DNA of 64,000 bases from Pararheinheimera marina (GTDB lineage: Bacteria > Pseudomonadota > Gammaproteobacteria > Enterobacterales > Alteromonadaceae): the NCBI RefSeq assembly GCF_042654345.1, contig NZ_JBHSGB010000004.1, positions 1-64,000 on the forward strand, read 5' to 3'. The notes beneath the pieces are model-generated. The model saw nothing but the letters and a program-made list of their open reading frames with translations. It was not told where the DNA came from and did no database searches. Within the stretch, counting starts at the first letter, position 1. The number at the start of each line of letters is the position of its first letter. Positions 24,410 to 33,510 of the stretch are shown piece by piece. Made by a program: the position numbers and the translations under genes.

Positions 24410-26530
24410 ATGTATCTGTTTGAAGGCCTGAAGCAGCAAATCAGCGCGTATTTGCCACCAGAGCAAGTGGCTCAGGTGCAGCAGGCTTATGTGGTTGCGC
24501 GTGATGCGCATGCCCCGCAAATCCGCTCCAGCGGCGAGCCTTATATTACCCATCCCGTAGCAGTGACCAGTATTCTGGCCGATATGCGGATGGACCATGA
24601 AACCCTGATGGCCGCCTTACTGCATGACGTGATTGAAGACACGCCCGTCAGCAAAGACGAACTCGCCAACCAGTTTGGTACTACAGTGGCCGAGCTGGTG
24701 CAGGGCGTCAGCAAGCTCGACAAGGTGAAATTCAAAGACTTAAAAGAATTTGAAGTCACCAACCTGCAAAAAATGTTTATGGCGATGACCCAGGACATCC
24801 GGGTGATCCTGATTAAACTGGCCGACCGCACCCACAATATGCGCACCATAGGTGCCCTGAAGCCGGAAAAACGCCGTCGTATTGCCCGCGAAACTCTTGA
24901 GCTCTACGCCCCCATCGCCAACCGGCTGGGTATTCACCATATTAAAAACGAGCTGGAAAACTGGGGCTTCAAAGCACTCTACCCTATGCGTTACCGTGCG
25001 CTGGAGACTGCGGTCAAACAGGCCCGTGGTAACCGCAAAGAAATTATTGAAAAAATTCAGAACGAAATTCAGCAGCGTATTCAGGATGCCGGCATTGACG
25101 CCGAAGTGGCTGGCCGGGAAAAACACCTGTACAGCATCTACCGCAAGATGAAAAGCAAAGAGCTGATGTTCAATGACGTGATGGACATTTACGGCTTTCG
25201 GGTGCTGATCAACAGCATCGACAACTGCTATCGGGTGCTCGGCGTGGTGCACAACCTGTACAAGCCGATCGAAAGCCGTTTTAAAGATTACATCGCTATC
25301 CCGAAGCAAAACGGTTATCAGTCCCTGCACACCTCCCTGGTGGGCCCACACGGTATTCCGGTGGAAATTCAGATGCGCACCCAGGAAATGGACGAAATGG
25401 CTGACAAAGGGGTGGCCGCGCACTGGTCCTACAAAGGAGCGGGTGAAGCACAAAACACCACAGCACAAATTCGGGCCCAGCGCTGGATGCAAAGCCTGCT
25501 GGAACTGCAACAAAGCTCAGGCAACACCTACGAGTTCGTCGAAAACGTCAAATCCGAACTCTACCCGGATGAACTCTATGTCTTTACGCCCAAAGGTAAA
25601 ATTGTTGAGCTGCCTATAGGTGCCAATGCAGTAGATTTTGCCTACACAGTGCATACCGACATCGGCAACCGCTGTGTTGGTGCCCGGGTAGACCGCAAAC
25701 CTTACCCGCTGAACAAACCGCTGGAAACAGGCCAGACCGTCGAGATTATTACCAGTCCGGGCGGTAAACCCAATGCCAACTGGCTGAACCATGTAGTCAC
25801 CAGCCGGGCAATTTTAGGTATACGCAACTACCTGAAAAAACAACAAATAAGTGAAGCCATTACGCTGGGACGCCGCTTGCTGACCTCAGCATTGGGCGAC
25901 ACCAAACTCGAATCCATCCCGATGGAGCGCATTGAGCAGGTGCTGCAGAGCACCACACAAAAATCGCTGGACGAACTCTTGGTGGAAATTGGTCTGGGCA
26001 ATCAGCTGCCGATCGCCATCGCCCGTCGTTTATTGGGCGGCTTTGAATCCGGTGACGAACAGCCACTGTCGCTGACACCAAGCGATAAACCTAAAGCGCT
26101 GATCATTGGCTCGGAAGGCATGTTGGTGACCTTCGCCAAATGCTGCCGCCCTATCCCGGGTGACGACATTGCCGCCAATGCCACGCCAGGTAAAGGCCTG
26201 AACGTGCACCGCGTGGAATGCCGCAATATCCGTGGCTGGGAAAAGGAACCGGGTAAATACTTCCCGGTGCGCTGGGATAAAACCGGCGATAAACAATTTC
26301 TCGCCTATATCCGCGTATTTATCGTCAACAAACAAGGCATGCTGGCCAAGCTGACCACAGTGATTGCGTCGCAGGATTCCAATATCCAGGACCTGGCCAC
26401 CGACGACCGCGACACCGGCGAATACGTGATTAAGATCACGCTGTCGGTGAAAGACCGGATCCACCTGGCCAATGTGATGCGTAAAATCCGGGTCTTACCG
26501 GATGTGATTAAAGTGTACAGAAGGAAGTAA
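24410..26530 (+). CDS. spoT: bifunctional (p)ppGpp synthetase/hydrolase
   Basis: A 706-residue RelA/SpoT homologue that makes and degrades the alarmone ppGpp. The N-terminal HD hydrolase domain has THPVAVTSIL and the intact metal motif LLHDVIEDT, so hydrolase activity is expected. A synthetase domain follows (YRKMKSKELMFNDVMDIYGFRV), then TGS (VFTPKGKIVELPIGANAVDFAYTVH), helical and zinc-finger-like (TFAKCCRPIPGDD) regions, and a C-terminal ACT domain near residue 630. Position after rpoZ identifies it as SpoT. The TGS region normally binds acyl carrier protein. Confidence 0.96.
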   Translation: MYLFEGLKQQISAYLPPEQVAQVQQAYVVARDAHAPQIRSSGEPYITHPVAVTSILADMRMDHETLMAALLHDVIEDTPVSKDELANQFGTTVAELVQGVSKLDKVKFKDLKEFEVTNLQKMFMAMTQDIRVILIKLADRTHNMRTIGALKPEKRRRIARETLELYAPIANRLGIHHIKNELENWGFKALYPMRYRALETAVKQARGNRKEIIEKIQNEIQQRIQDAGIDAEVAGREKHLYSIYRKMKSKELMFNDVMDIYGFRVLINSIDNCYRVLGVVHNLYKPIESRFKDYIAIPKQNGYQSLHTSLVGPHGIPVEIQMRTQEMDEMADKGVAAHWSYKGAGEAQNTTAQIRAQRWMQSLLELQQSSGNTYEFVENVKSELYPDELYVFTPKGKIVELPIGANAVDFAYTVHTDIGNRCVGARVDRKPYPLNKPLETGQTVEIITSPGGKPNANWLNHVVTSRAILGIRNYLKKQQISEAITLGRRLLTSALGDTKLESIPMERIEQVLQSTTQKSLDELLVEIGLGNQLPIAIARRLLGGFESGDEQPLSLTPSDKPKALIIGSEGMLVTFAKCCRPIPGDDIAANATPGKGLNVHRVECRNIRGWEKEPGKYFPVRWDKTGDKQFLAYIRVFIVNKQGMLAKLTTVIASQDSNIQDLATDDRDTGEYVIKITLSVKDRIHLANVMRKIRVLPDVIKVYRRK

Positions 26531-26536
26531 CCCCAG

Positions 26537-26929
26537 ATGTCTAAAGTCATCATCAGTACAGACAAAGCTCCAGCCGCCATTGGCACCTACAGCCAGGCGG
26601 TCAAAATTGGCACCACAGTGTATCTGTCCGGTCAAATTCCGCTGGAGCCACAAAGCATGCAAGTGGTATCGGACGATTTCGCTGCTCAGGCCCAGCAAGT
26701 GTTTCAGAACCTGGCCGCCGTATGCCAGGCCGCCGGTGGCAGCCTGAATGACATGGTCAAAGTGAATATCTTCCTGACCGACTTAAGCAAGTTCGCCACT
26801 GTAAATGAAATTATGAGCCAGCATTTCAGCGCCCCTTACCCGGCTCGTGCAGCAGTGCAGGTCAGCGCTCTACCGCGCGGCGTTCAAATCGAAATTGATG
26901 GCGTGATGGAAGTCCCTTCAACCAATTAG
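26537..26929 (+). CDS. ridA: RidA/YjgF enamine-imine deaminase
   Basis: A 130-residue RidA family protein that hydrolyses reactive 2-aminoacrylate and other imines released by PLP enzymes. The catalytic Arg is in PARAAVQVSALPRG near residue 103. IGTYSQAVKIGTTVYLSGQIP is the family signature. It starts 6 nt after the spoT stop, so it is co-transcribed. The same placement is common in gammaproteobacteria. Confidence 0.94.
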   Translation: MSKVIISTDKAPAAIGTYSQAVKIGTTVYLSGQIPLEPQSMQVVSDDFAAQAQQVFQNLAAVCQAAGGSLNDMVKVNIFLTDLSKFATVNEIMSQHFSAPYPARAAVQVSALPRGVQIEIDGVMEVPSTN

Positions 26930-26950
26930 CGGTACTAAGGCAGGTTGTTT

Positions 26951-27736
26951 ATGCGGTGCGGGCTGTTGTTGTCTTTGTTGCTCTTCAGCCCTCAGCTTTG
27001 GGCCGAGCCAGTTCAAGCTGAACTGACCTGGTGTCTGGATCACTTTCCGCGGTTTCATGCCTATGAAAACGGCAAGGCCCCTTATGGTCCGTCTGTTGAC
27101 CTGATGCAAGAGCTGGCCAAGCATGCCGGATTTACCCTGAAATACACCACCAGGACGCCATCCGCCCGTTGTTTTCGTCAGATTGAAACCGGCGAAGTCG
27201 ATTTGATGAGCAACCTGAATTACACCGAGGAGCGGGCCAGCACCATGTGGTTGCTGCCTTACAACGAACGCATCCCAGAATCATTGTATCTGTTGGGGTC
27301 GGACAGCCGTTCCATCCGCGAGCTGACTCAGCTCACCACGCTGCGGATTGCCACAGTACGCAACTACACCTACCACCCCAGTCTGATGAAAATGATGAGC
27401 GCATCTGCCCGCCACGTCCAAATCGACAGCATTGCTACCGGTTTTGAGATGCTGCTGCGGGGCCGGGTCGATGGCCTGGTGGTTCCCACTCAGAGTTCGC
27501 TGGATGTGATAGCCCATAACGCCGGGCTGCACTATAAATTCCGCCGTGCCGCTGTGGATTTCTCTGTGGAGGAAAAACGCTTTATCAATATAGGCTTATC
27601 GCGCCACAGTCCGCATCTGCAATTAAAACCACAGATCGAAGCTGCCATCCAGTCCATGATCGCCGACGGTACAGTCAAACGCCTTTATGGCTTTGACCCG
27701 CTTAAGCAAGGCCCAACCTACCTGGTCGAGCATTGA
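26951..27736 (+). CDS. periplasmic solute-binding protein, family 3, copy 1
   Basis: About 261 residues with a short signal peptide (CGLLLSLLLFSPQLWAEP) and a bacterial extracellular solute-binding protein family 3 fold: LTWCLDHFPRFHAYENGKAPYGPSVDLMQELAKHAGF, then the CFRQIETGEVDLMSNLNYTEERA segment. I use the ATG at 26951 behind AAGGCAGG. No ABC permease or ATPase is nearby, so it may serve sensing or a distant transporter. It is a paralogue of the next gene, which it overlaps by one base. Confidence 0.8.
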   Translation: MRCGLLLSLLLFSPQLWAEPVQAELTWCLDHFPRFHAYENGKAPYGPSVDLMQELAKHAGFTLKYTTRTPSARCFRQIETGEVDLMSNLNYTEERASTMWLLPYNERIPESLYLLGSDSRSIRELTQLTTLRIATVRNYTYHPSLMKMMSASARHVQIDSIATGFEMLLRGRVDGLVVPTQSSLDVIAHNAGLHYKFRRAAVDFSVEEKRFINIGLSRHSPHLQLKPQIEAAIQSMIADGTVKRLYGFDPLKQGPTYLVEH

Positions 27737-28422
27737 TGCGCCGGCTGTTATTGATGCTGCCATTGGTCAGCCCCGCTTTGCAGGCCAAAGAACTGCTCTG
27801 GTGCCTGGATGATGTGCCTGGCCGCCATCACTTCAACGGCCACGACTTCGAAGGCCCGACCGTCGATGTAGTCCGCCAGCTGGTCCATTCTGCCGGTTTT
27901 GAGCTGGCATTTACTCCTCCCACTCCCTTGCCACGTTGCCTGCGACTGATGGAACAAGGCGAAGTGGACCTGATGGCCAGGTTAAATTATTCCGCCGACA
28001 GATCCCGCATTATGCACCTACTGCCTTATGGCAAGGCGCAGCCGGAACTGCTGTACCAGGCCAAACAGGCCAAAGCCATTCAAAGCAGGCAGGAGTTGAT
28101 CCATTACCGGCTGGGCGTGGTACGGGGTGCCGTCTATAGCGCGCCTTTATTGAAGGATCTGGTGGAGCTGAAAACCGTCGAAATCGGCTCGCTGGCTCAG
28201 GGGTTTGCCATGCTGATGGCTGGCCGTATCGATGCGATGGTCGCGACCAAAGCGCAGGCACAGGACGTGTTGGCCGCGGAACCGGACTGGGCATCACAGG
28301 TAAAAACCGCGCCTTTGCAGCTCGCCAGAACGGTCGAAGGTGCTGTCTATCTGGGGTTATCGCGGCAACGATTGACCGATAACGAACTGGCTGCACTGCA
28401 ACAGGCGCTCAGCCATGACTGA
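27736..28422 (+). CDS. periplasmic solute-binding protein, family 3, copy 2
   Basis: About 228 residues, same family and layout as the preceding gene: signal peptide, ELLWCLDDVPGRHHFNGHDFEGPTVDVVRQLVHSAGF, then CLRLMEQGEVDLMARLNYSADRSRIMHLLPYG. The ATG at 27736 shares one base with the preceding stop codon (TGATG), so translation is coupled. Sequence identity is clearly partial, so this is an old tandem duplication that has diverged, probably with a different ligand. Confidence 0.78.
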   Translation: MRRLLLMLPLVSPALQAKELLWCLDDVPGRHHFNGHDFEGPTVDVVRQLVHSAGFELAFTPPTPLPRCLRLMEQGEVDLMARLNYSADRSRIMHLLPYGKAQPELLYQAKQAKAIQSRQELIHYRLGVVRGAVYSAPLLKDLVELKTVEIGSLAQGFAMLMAGRIDAMVATKAQAQDVLAAEPDWASQVKTAPLQLARTVEGAVYLGLSRQRLTDNELAALQQALSHD

Positions 28423-28497
28423 GCGCAAATCCTCTATTGTTCCTGCCAAGCCTGAACAGGTAAACTGAAGCCATTCAGTACCTTATCAGGGCTTATT

Positions 28498-30579
28498 TTG
28501 ACCGTTACCGCTTTGGATGCTGTGGCTATCCATCAACTGAAAGGCGTGGGTGCTAAAAATGCCGACTTGCTGCACAAACTGGGGATCCAGAGCGTGCAGG
28601 ACTTGTTGTTTCACCTGCCACTGCGTTACGAAGACCGCACGCGGATCTATCCCATAGCCCAGCTGATGCCTGGTATCCAGGCCACTGTGCTTGGCGAAGT
28701 GCTGACCAGTGAAGTGGTGTTTGGCAAAAGACGCAGCTGGCTGGTCAGCATCCGCGATGGTAGTGGCATTCTTACCCTGCGTTTCTTCCATTTCAGTGCA
28801 GCGCAAAAAAATGCGGTCAGCCCTGGTGTTCAACTGCGCTGCTATGGCGAGGTCAAACGCGGCAGTCGTGGCGTGGAAATGATGCACCCGGAATACAAGG
28901 TGCAAAAAGACAGCCATGAACCGGAAATGGCGGAAACCCTGACGCCCGTTTACCCCACCACTGAAGGGTTAAAACAAGCCAGTTGGCGTGCTCTGACCGA
29001 ACAGGCACTGCAGTACCTGCAGCGCAGCAGCCCGGCCGAATACCTGGCACCGGTATTAGGCCCACAAGCCTGGTCGCTGTCGGACGCCTTGTTGTATTTG
29101 CACCGGCCACCGCCAGATGCCTCGCTAACTTTGCTTGAGCAAGGCCAACACCCGGCGCAGCAGCGGCTAATTTTCGAAGAACTGGTGGCCCAGCAACTGT
29201 CGATGCTGCAACTGCGTCAACAGAGCCGTCAGCAACAGGCCCGTTCATTTCGCATCAACAACGTGCTGGAGCAGCAACTGCTGGCCCAGCTGCCTTTTGC
29301 GCCCACCAATGCCCAGCAGCGGGTGGTGCAGGAAATTCGCACCGATTTAGCCGGGCATGCACCGATGTTGCGGTTGGTGCAAGGCGACGTTGGCTCAGGC
29401 AAAACCCTGGTGGCCGCCTTATCAGCCCTGACAGTGCTCGGCAGTGACGCCCAGGTCGCCTTGATGGCACCGACTGAGCTGCTGGCCGAACAACATGCCA
29501 ACACCTTCAGGCGCTGGCTGGAACCTTTGGGCTTTCAGGTCGCCTGGCTGTCCGGTAAAAGCAGCGCCAAACAAAAGAAACTGCAGCAGGACGCCATCGC
29601 CAGCGGCGAGGCCAACATGGTCATTGGTACCCATGCGCTGTTTCAGCAGCAGGTGGAATTCAGTGCCTTGGCTTTGGTGATTATCGACGAGCAGCATCGC
29701 TTTGGGGTGCATCAGCGGCTGGAACTGCGGGAAAAAGGCGCCAATACCGGTTTTTACCCACACCAGCTGGTGATGACCGCTACGCCGATTCCGCGAACTC
29801 TGGCGATGACCGCTTACGCCGACCTCGACACCTCCATTATTGATGAGCTGCCCCCCGGCCGTACCCCTGTCACCACTGTGGCGATTCCCGATAGCAGGCG
29901 TGGCGAAGTGACAGAGCGGGTGCGCCAGGCGGTGCAGCAAGAAGGTCGCCAGGCCTATTGGGTTTGTACCCTGATTGAAGAGTCAGAGCAGCTGCAATGC
30001 CAGGCCGCCGAAATCAGCGCAGTCGAGCTGGCCGAAGCGCTGCCGGAACTCAAAATAGGCCTGGTGCATGGCCGGTTAAAATCTGCCGAAAAACAACAGG
30101 TGATGGACGCCTTTAAGCAAGGCCAGCTGGACTTGCTGGTCGCCACCACAGTGATTGAAGTCGGGGTCGACGTGCCCAACGCCAGCCTGATGATTATTGA
30201 AAACCCGGAGCGGCTGGGTCTGGCCCAGCTGCATCAGCTGCGGGGCCGGGTCGGCCGCGGCAGTGCTGTCTCCCATTGTGTACTGCTGTACCATGCACCA
30301 TTGTCCGCCACAGCGCAGGCCAGGCTGGCGGTGCTGCGGGAAAGCAATGACGGCTTTGTGATTGCCCAAAAAGATCTGGAGATCCGTGGCCCTGGTGAGT
30401 TACTCGGTACCCGCCAGACTGGCCAGGTGAACTACCGTATTGCCGACCTCAGCCGAGACGCCGAACTGATCCCTGCCGCACAACAAGCAGCGCAGCAGCT
30501 GCACCAGCATTATCCGCAGCATATGGCGCCGCTGGTACGACGCTGGTTGGGATTTAAAGAAATTTACGCCCAGGCCTGA
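28498..30579 (+). CDS. recG: ATP-dependent DNA helicase RecG
   Basis: A 693-residue helicase that remodels stalled forks and branched DNA. It has an N-terminal wedge/OB domain (about residues 1-230), Walker A GDVGSGKTLVAAL, the RecG-type DEQH box (IIDEQHRFGVHQR), helicase motif VI LGLAQLHQLRGRVGRG and the C-terminal TRG translocation motif (GPGELLGTRQTG). It starts at a TTG (28498). No closer ATG fits the family N-terminus LDAVAIHQLKGVGAKNADLLHKLG. Its position downstream of spoT matches E. coli, with the solute-binding pair inserted. Confidence 0.96.
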   Translation: MTVTALDAVAIHQLKGVGAKNADLLHKLGIQSVQDLLFHLPLRYEDRTRIYPIAQLMPGIQATVLGEVLTSEVVFGKRRSWLVSIRDGSGILTLRFFHFSAAQKNAVSPGVQLRCYGEVKRGSRGVEMMHPEYKVQKDSHEPEMAETLTPVYPTTEGLKQASWRALTEQALQYLQRSSPAEYLAPVLGPQAWSLSDALLYLHRPPPDASLTLLEQGQHPAQQRLIFEELVAQQLSMLQLRQQSRQQQARSFRINNVLEQQLLAQLPFAPTNAQQRVVQEIRTDLAGHAPMLRLVQGDVGSGKTLVAALSALTVLGSDAQVALMAPTELLAEQHANTFRRWLEPLGFQVAWLSGKSSAKQKKLQQDAIASGEANMVIGTHALFQQQVEFSALALVIIDEQHRFGVHQRLELREKGANTGFYPHQLVMTATPIPRTLAMTAYADLDTSIIDELPPGRTPVTTVAIPDSRRGEVTERVRQAVQQEGRQAYWVCTLIEESEQLQCQAAEISAVELAEALPELKIGLVHGRLKSAEKQQVMDAFKQGQLDLLVATTVIEVGVDVPNASLMIIENPERLGLAQLHQLRGRVGRGSAVSHCVLLYHAPLSATAQARLAVLRESNDGFVIAQKDLEIRGPGELLGTRQTGQVNYRIADLSRDAELIPAAQQAAQQLHQHYPQHMAPLVRRWLGFKEIYAQA

Positions 30580-30636
30580 TCCTGTCGCGTCACTTTGATA
30601 GGCTTAGTCAAGTTCCGCCATCCATAGGGGAAATCC

Positions 30637-31035
30637 ATGTTCCGGATTATAGGTCTTGATCATCTGGTGTTACGAGTGCGGCACTTGCAGCCGATGCTGG
30701 CGTTTTATCAGCAGCTCGGCTGTGTGTTGGAACGGGTTGAAGAGGAGCAAGGTTTGTATCAGCTGCGCGCTGGTGCCCAGCTGATTGATCTGGTACCGGT
30801 TGACCAGCCGTTAGGGGCAGCAGGCGGAGAAGCACCAGGGCAGACGGGGCGGAACCTGGAGCACTTTTGCCTGCAAATTCAGCCCTTTGATCCTGCAGCT
30901 ATTCAAGCCTGGTGCCAGGCACAGCGAATCCCCTGTTCCCCGGTGGCCGAACGTTATGGCAGCTTGGGTTTCGGCCCCTCGCTTTACATTCAGGACCCTG
31001 AAGGCAATAGCATTGAATTAAAAGCCAGCCGTTAA
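30637..31035 (+). CDS. VOC-family (glyoxalase fold) metalloprotein
   Basis: A 132-residue vicinal-oxygen-chelate protein with two beta-alpha-beta-beta-beta modules. Likely metal ligands are His in GLDHLVLRV, His in RNLEHFCLQI and Glu in GNSIELKAS, giving the His/His/Glu set of this superfamily. It is probably a lyase, isomerase or dioxygenase. The substrate cannot be assigned. It is convergent with rarD and overlaps its stop by 4 nt. Confidence 0.8.
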   Translation: MFRIIGLDHLVLRVRHLQPMLAFYQQLGCVLERVEEEQGLYQLRAGAQLIDLVPVDQPLGAAGGEAPGQTGRNLEHFCLQIQPFDPAAIQAWCQAQRIPCSPVAERYGSLGFGPSLYIQDPEGNSIELKASR

Positions 31036-31937
31036 ACCGCTGACTTTTTCTTCTTCAGCTGCAACGCCGCATCTGCGCTATACAGCAATAAAGCAGCCCA
31101 GATAAAACCAAAGGTCACCAGTTTGCTGTCGGTCAGCGGCTCGTTATACAACCAGACGCCAAACACAAACATAAAACTTGGGCCTATGTACTGGAAAAAC
31201 CCCATGGTCGACAGCTGCAAGCGTTTGGCGGCCGCAATAAAACACAGCAGTGGCACTGTGGTCACCAGACCTGCGGCTATCAGTATCAGATTCAGGCTCC
31301 AGCTGTTTTGCGTCAGGTCGGCCGCACTGCTGTTGGCAAATTGCCACAAATACCAAAGCGCCAGTGGGGCCAGCAGCAAAGATTCGACAAACAAACCGGT
31401 AATGGCTTCCACAGCCAGTTTTTTGCGGAATAAACCATAGAGCGCGAAGGTGCCAGCCAGCACCAGAGCAATCCAGGGCACTGAGCCAAAAGTCACTAAT
31501 TGGATCACCACTCCGGTTACCGCCAGCGACAGCGCCAGCCACTGAAAACGGCGCAGCCGTTCGCCAAGAAACACCATGCCCAGCAGCACGTTCAGCAGCG
31601 GGTTAATGTAATAGCCCAAACTGGCATCCAGCAGATGGTGATTGTTGACTGCCCAGATAAACAGTCCCCAGTTGGCCCCTAAAATCAGTGCAGTACCCAG
31701 CAGCGACAGCACCAGTTTGGGCTGACGCATCACGGCCAGTACTTTTTCGCCCTGGCGCATAGCCCAGACAATCAGCACCAGCAATAGCAATGACCAGACT
31801 ATTCGGTGGATCAGAATTTCTTCGGCGGGCACAAAATCAATTTGTTTGAAGTACAGAGGCGCCAGGCCCCATAAGGTGTAGGCAGTTGCAGCAAAAGTGC
31901 CGCCAATTTTCTGCGCCGGACTAAAAGACATAGGCAC
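31032..31937 (-). CDS. rarD: RarD-type EamA family transporter
   Basis: A 301-residue inner-membrane protein with ten predicted helices in two EamA repeats. The N-terminus GGTFAATAYTLWGLAPLYFKQIDFVPAEEILIHRIVWSL is the RarD signature, as is the DASLGYYINPLLNVLLGMVFLGERL segment. E. coli RarD has been linked to chloramphenicol sensitivity. The natural cargo is unknown. Its neighbourhood with yigI and recQ matches E. coli. Confidence 0.9.
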   Translation of the reverse strand: MPMSFSPAQKIGGTFAATAYTLWGLAPLYFKQIDFVPAEEILIHRIVWSLLLLVLIVWAMRQGEKVLAVMRQPKLVLSLLGTALILGANWGLFIWAVNNHHLLDASLGYYINPLLNVLLGMVFLGERLRRFQWLALSLAVTGVVIQLVTFGSVPWIALVLAGTFALYGLFRKKLAVEAITGLFVESLLLAPLALWYLWQFANSSAADLTQNSWSLNLILIAAGLVTTVPLLCFIAAAKRLQLSTMGFFQYIGPSFMFVFGVWLYNEPLTDSKLVTFGFIWAALLLYSADAALQLKKKKSAV

Positions 31938-32054
31938 TACTCAGCAGGAAAACGGAACGGCCGCTATTGTACTTGAGCCTGCCGCAGCACCACAGCAGAA
32001 AAAGCCAGTTCTGGCCGGAAACTCAGTGTTTTTGCCCGAAAAGCCGACTTTCCG

Positions 32055-32555
32055 CTACAGCAGCTTTTGCCAGTAACCAACATCCAGCCATTGCTCAAAC
32101 TTAAAACCCACCTGACTGAAGTGCGCCGTTTTAGCAAAACCGCATTTTTCGTGCAGTTGCACGCTTTGCCGGTTCGGTAAGGTAATGCCACCTATCACAG
32201 TGTGAAAGCCCCGCTCTTTTAGCCGCCCCAGCAGGGCCATATAGAGCTGGCTACCGTAGCCACGGCCAGACAGGTCCTGTTTTAAATAGACGGTACTTTC
32301 AACCGAAAAACGATACGCACTGCGCACCCGCCACAGGCTGGCATAGGCATAGCCCAGCAGCTCCCCCTGTTCCAGCAGCACCAGCCAGGGCAAGCCAGCC
32401 TGCTGAACATCGGCCAGTCGCTGCGCCATTTGCCCGGCTGTGACGGCCTCTTCTTCAAAAGTGACACAAGTATTGAGTACATAATGGTTATAAATCGCGG
32501 CTATCGCCGCGGCGTCCGCGGCCGTGGCCTCTCGCAGCTCAGTGGTTGGATTCAT
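32055..32555 (-). CDS. GNAT acetyltransferase (phosphinothricin/MnaT-like)
   Basis: A 166-residue N-acetyltransferase. ELREATAADAAAIAAIYNHYVLNTCVTFEE is the start typical of phosphinothricin acetyltransferase/MnaT-like enzymes. The acetyl-CoA pyrophosphate loop is LSGRGYGSQLYMALL. The C-terminus HEKCGFAKTAHFSQVGFKFEQWLDVGYWQK is also characteristic. Relatives acetylate phosphinothricin, methionine sulfone or sulfoximine. It is inserted between rarD and yigI. Confidence 0.88.
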   Translation of the reverse strand: MNPTTELREATAADAAAIAAIYNHYVLNTCVTFEEEAVTAGQMAQRLADVQQAGLPWLVLLEQGELLGYAYASLWRVRSAYRFSVESTVYLKQDLSGRGYGSQLYMALLGRLKERGFHTVIGGITLPNRQSVQLHEKCGFAKTAHFSQVGFKFEQWLDVGYWQKLL

Positions 32556-32666
32556 TCGCGATTACTCCGCCTTGCTCATGCTGACAACGAAATTGTTCAT
32601 TATGACTGCAGTTTTATAGCCTGATCCGCGAGCGTCGCCAAGGGCGATGTTCGCAGCAGGATTATT

Positions 32667-32930
32667 GTCGCAGAGCTCAGGGAGTGAAACTTTGTTGCAG
32701 CTTCTGCCCGGCCCTTCGCAGAGCTCAGGGCGTGAAACTGGCAGCAAGCCAAATTGTTGGCTTGCTGAAAGACCATTCTGCCCGGCCCCTCGCAGAGCTC
32801 GGAGCGTGAAACTGGCGGAACGCAACATTGGTTGCGTTCCGAAAGACCGTTCTGCCCGGCCCTTCACAGAGCTCAGGGCGTGAAACTGGCGGAACGCAAC
32901 ATTGGTTGCGTTCCGAAAGACCAGTTTCAC
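32667..32930. repeat. tandem 74-bp units with covarying 11-bp hairpins
   Basis: Four related units begin with CAGAGCTC at 32671, 32719, 32793 and 32867 (periods 48, 74, 74). Units 2-4 share CAGAGCTC...GCGTGAAACTGG, a hairpin, GAAAGACC and TTCTGCCCGGCCC. Each hairpin has an 11-bp perfect stem and loop ATTG, at 32742-32767, 32816-32841 and 32890-32915. The stem of unit 2 (CAGCAAGCCAA) differs at five positions from that of units 3 and 4 (CGGAACGCAAC), and all five are compensated in the other arm. Unit 1 lacks the hairpin. The last unit is closed by an outer stem GTGAAACTGG/CCAGTTTCAC that contains the yigI stop codon. The reading frames through it are not credible genes. Confidence 0.88.
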
Positions 32931-33379
32931 CCCACCATATAGGTTCCTGTGCCGAGGGCCAGGTGGTGGCCGGTTTCGTTGTGTAGTTCCATCCGGCAGA
33001 CACAGACTTTATTGCCAGAGCGGATCACTATGGCGCTGGCAATAAACTCGCTGCCGCGGCCAGGGCGCAGGTAGTCGGTGCGAATGTCGATGGTGCTCAT
33101 TTTGCCGAACTTTTCCTGCAGTTCTGCAGCAGGCACATCGCCCAACCGGCTTAACGCGCTGGATACCGCCATCAGGCCACCAACCACATCCAAGACTGAA
33201 GCAATGACGCCGCCATGCAGAATTTGTTGCACAGGATTGCCCACCAGCTCAGGTTTAAAAGCAAAACGCACTTCCGCCCTGCTCTCATCAAAGCCAGTGA
33301 CTTTCAGCCCCAATAATTGATTAAACGGCATCTGGTCAAACACCTGGGCTATATAAGGCAATAACTGTTCTGGCTGCAT
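32927..33379 (-). CDS. yigI: YigI-type hotdog thioesterase
   Basis: A 150-residue PaaI-like acyl-CoA thioesterase. The hotdog signature is QQILHGGVIASVLDVVGGLMAV, with the HGG turn and catalytic Asp. FKPELVGNPVQ and TDYLRPGRGSEFIASA fit the YigI subfamily. The order rarD - yigI - recQ is the same as in E. coli, lacking pldA and with a GNAT gene added. The stop codon lies inside the outer stem of the repeat block, which may act as its terminator. Confidence 0.85.
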   Translation of the reverse strand: MQPEQLLPYIAQVFDQMPFNQLLGLKVTGFDESRAEVRFAFKPELVGNPVQQILHGGVIASVLDVVGGLMAVSSALSRLGDVPAAELQEKFGKMSTIDIRTDYLRPGRGSEFIASAIVIRSGNKVCVCRMELHNETGHHLALGTGTYMVG

Positions 33380-33510
33380 CCTTTAATTCCAACTAGTAAG
33401 AGGAGTTTCACAATAGCCAATACTGCCCTATGAAACAAGGCACTATACCAACTAAGACAGCGCCGCAGAATTTCAGTACAATGCCCGCCTTTCAACCACA
33501 GCACCGCAGC

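Noticed and set aside
31960..32050. Second copy of the hairpin repeat between rarD and the GNAT gene
   Set aside because: A minus-strand frame there shows peptide strings (LSLSNG, LRQAQ) often produced by palindromic repeats, but I found no matching stem or unit to the 32.7-kb block.
32562..32930. Minus-strand reading frame of 122 codons with repeated PELCEG-like peptides
   Set aside because: It runs entirely through the hairpin repeats, and the peptide repetition is a by-product of the DNA units. The neighbouring plus frame has the same problem.
32667..32930. CRISPR-like array
   Set aside because: The 74-bp units are nearly identical over their whole length with no unique spacers, and no cas gene is present.
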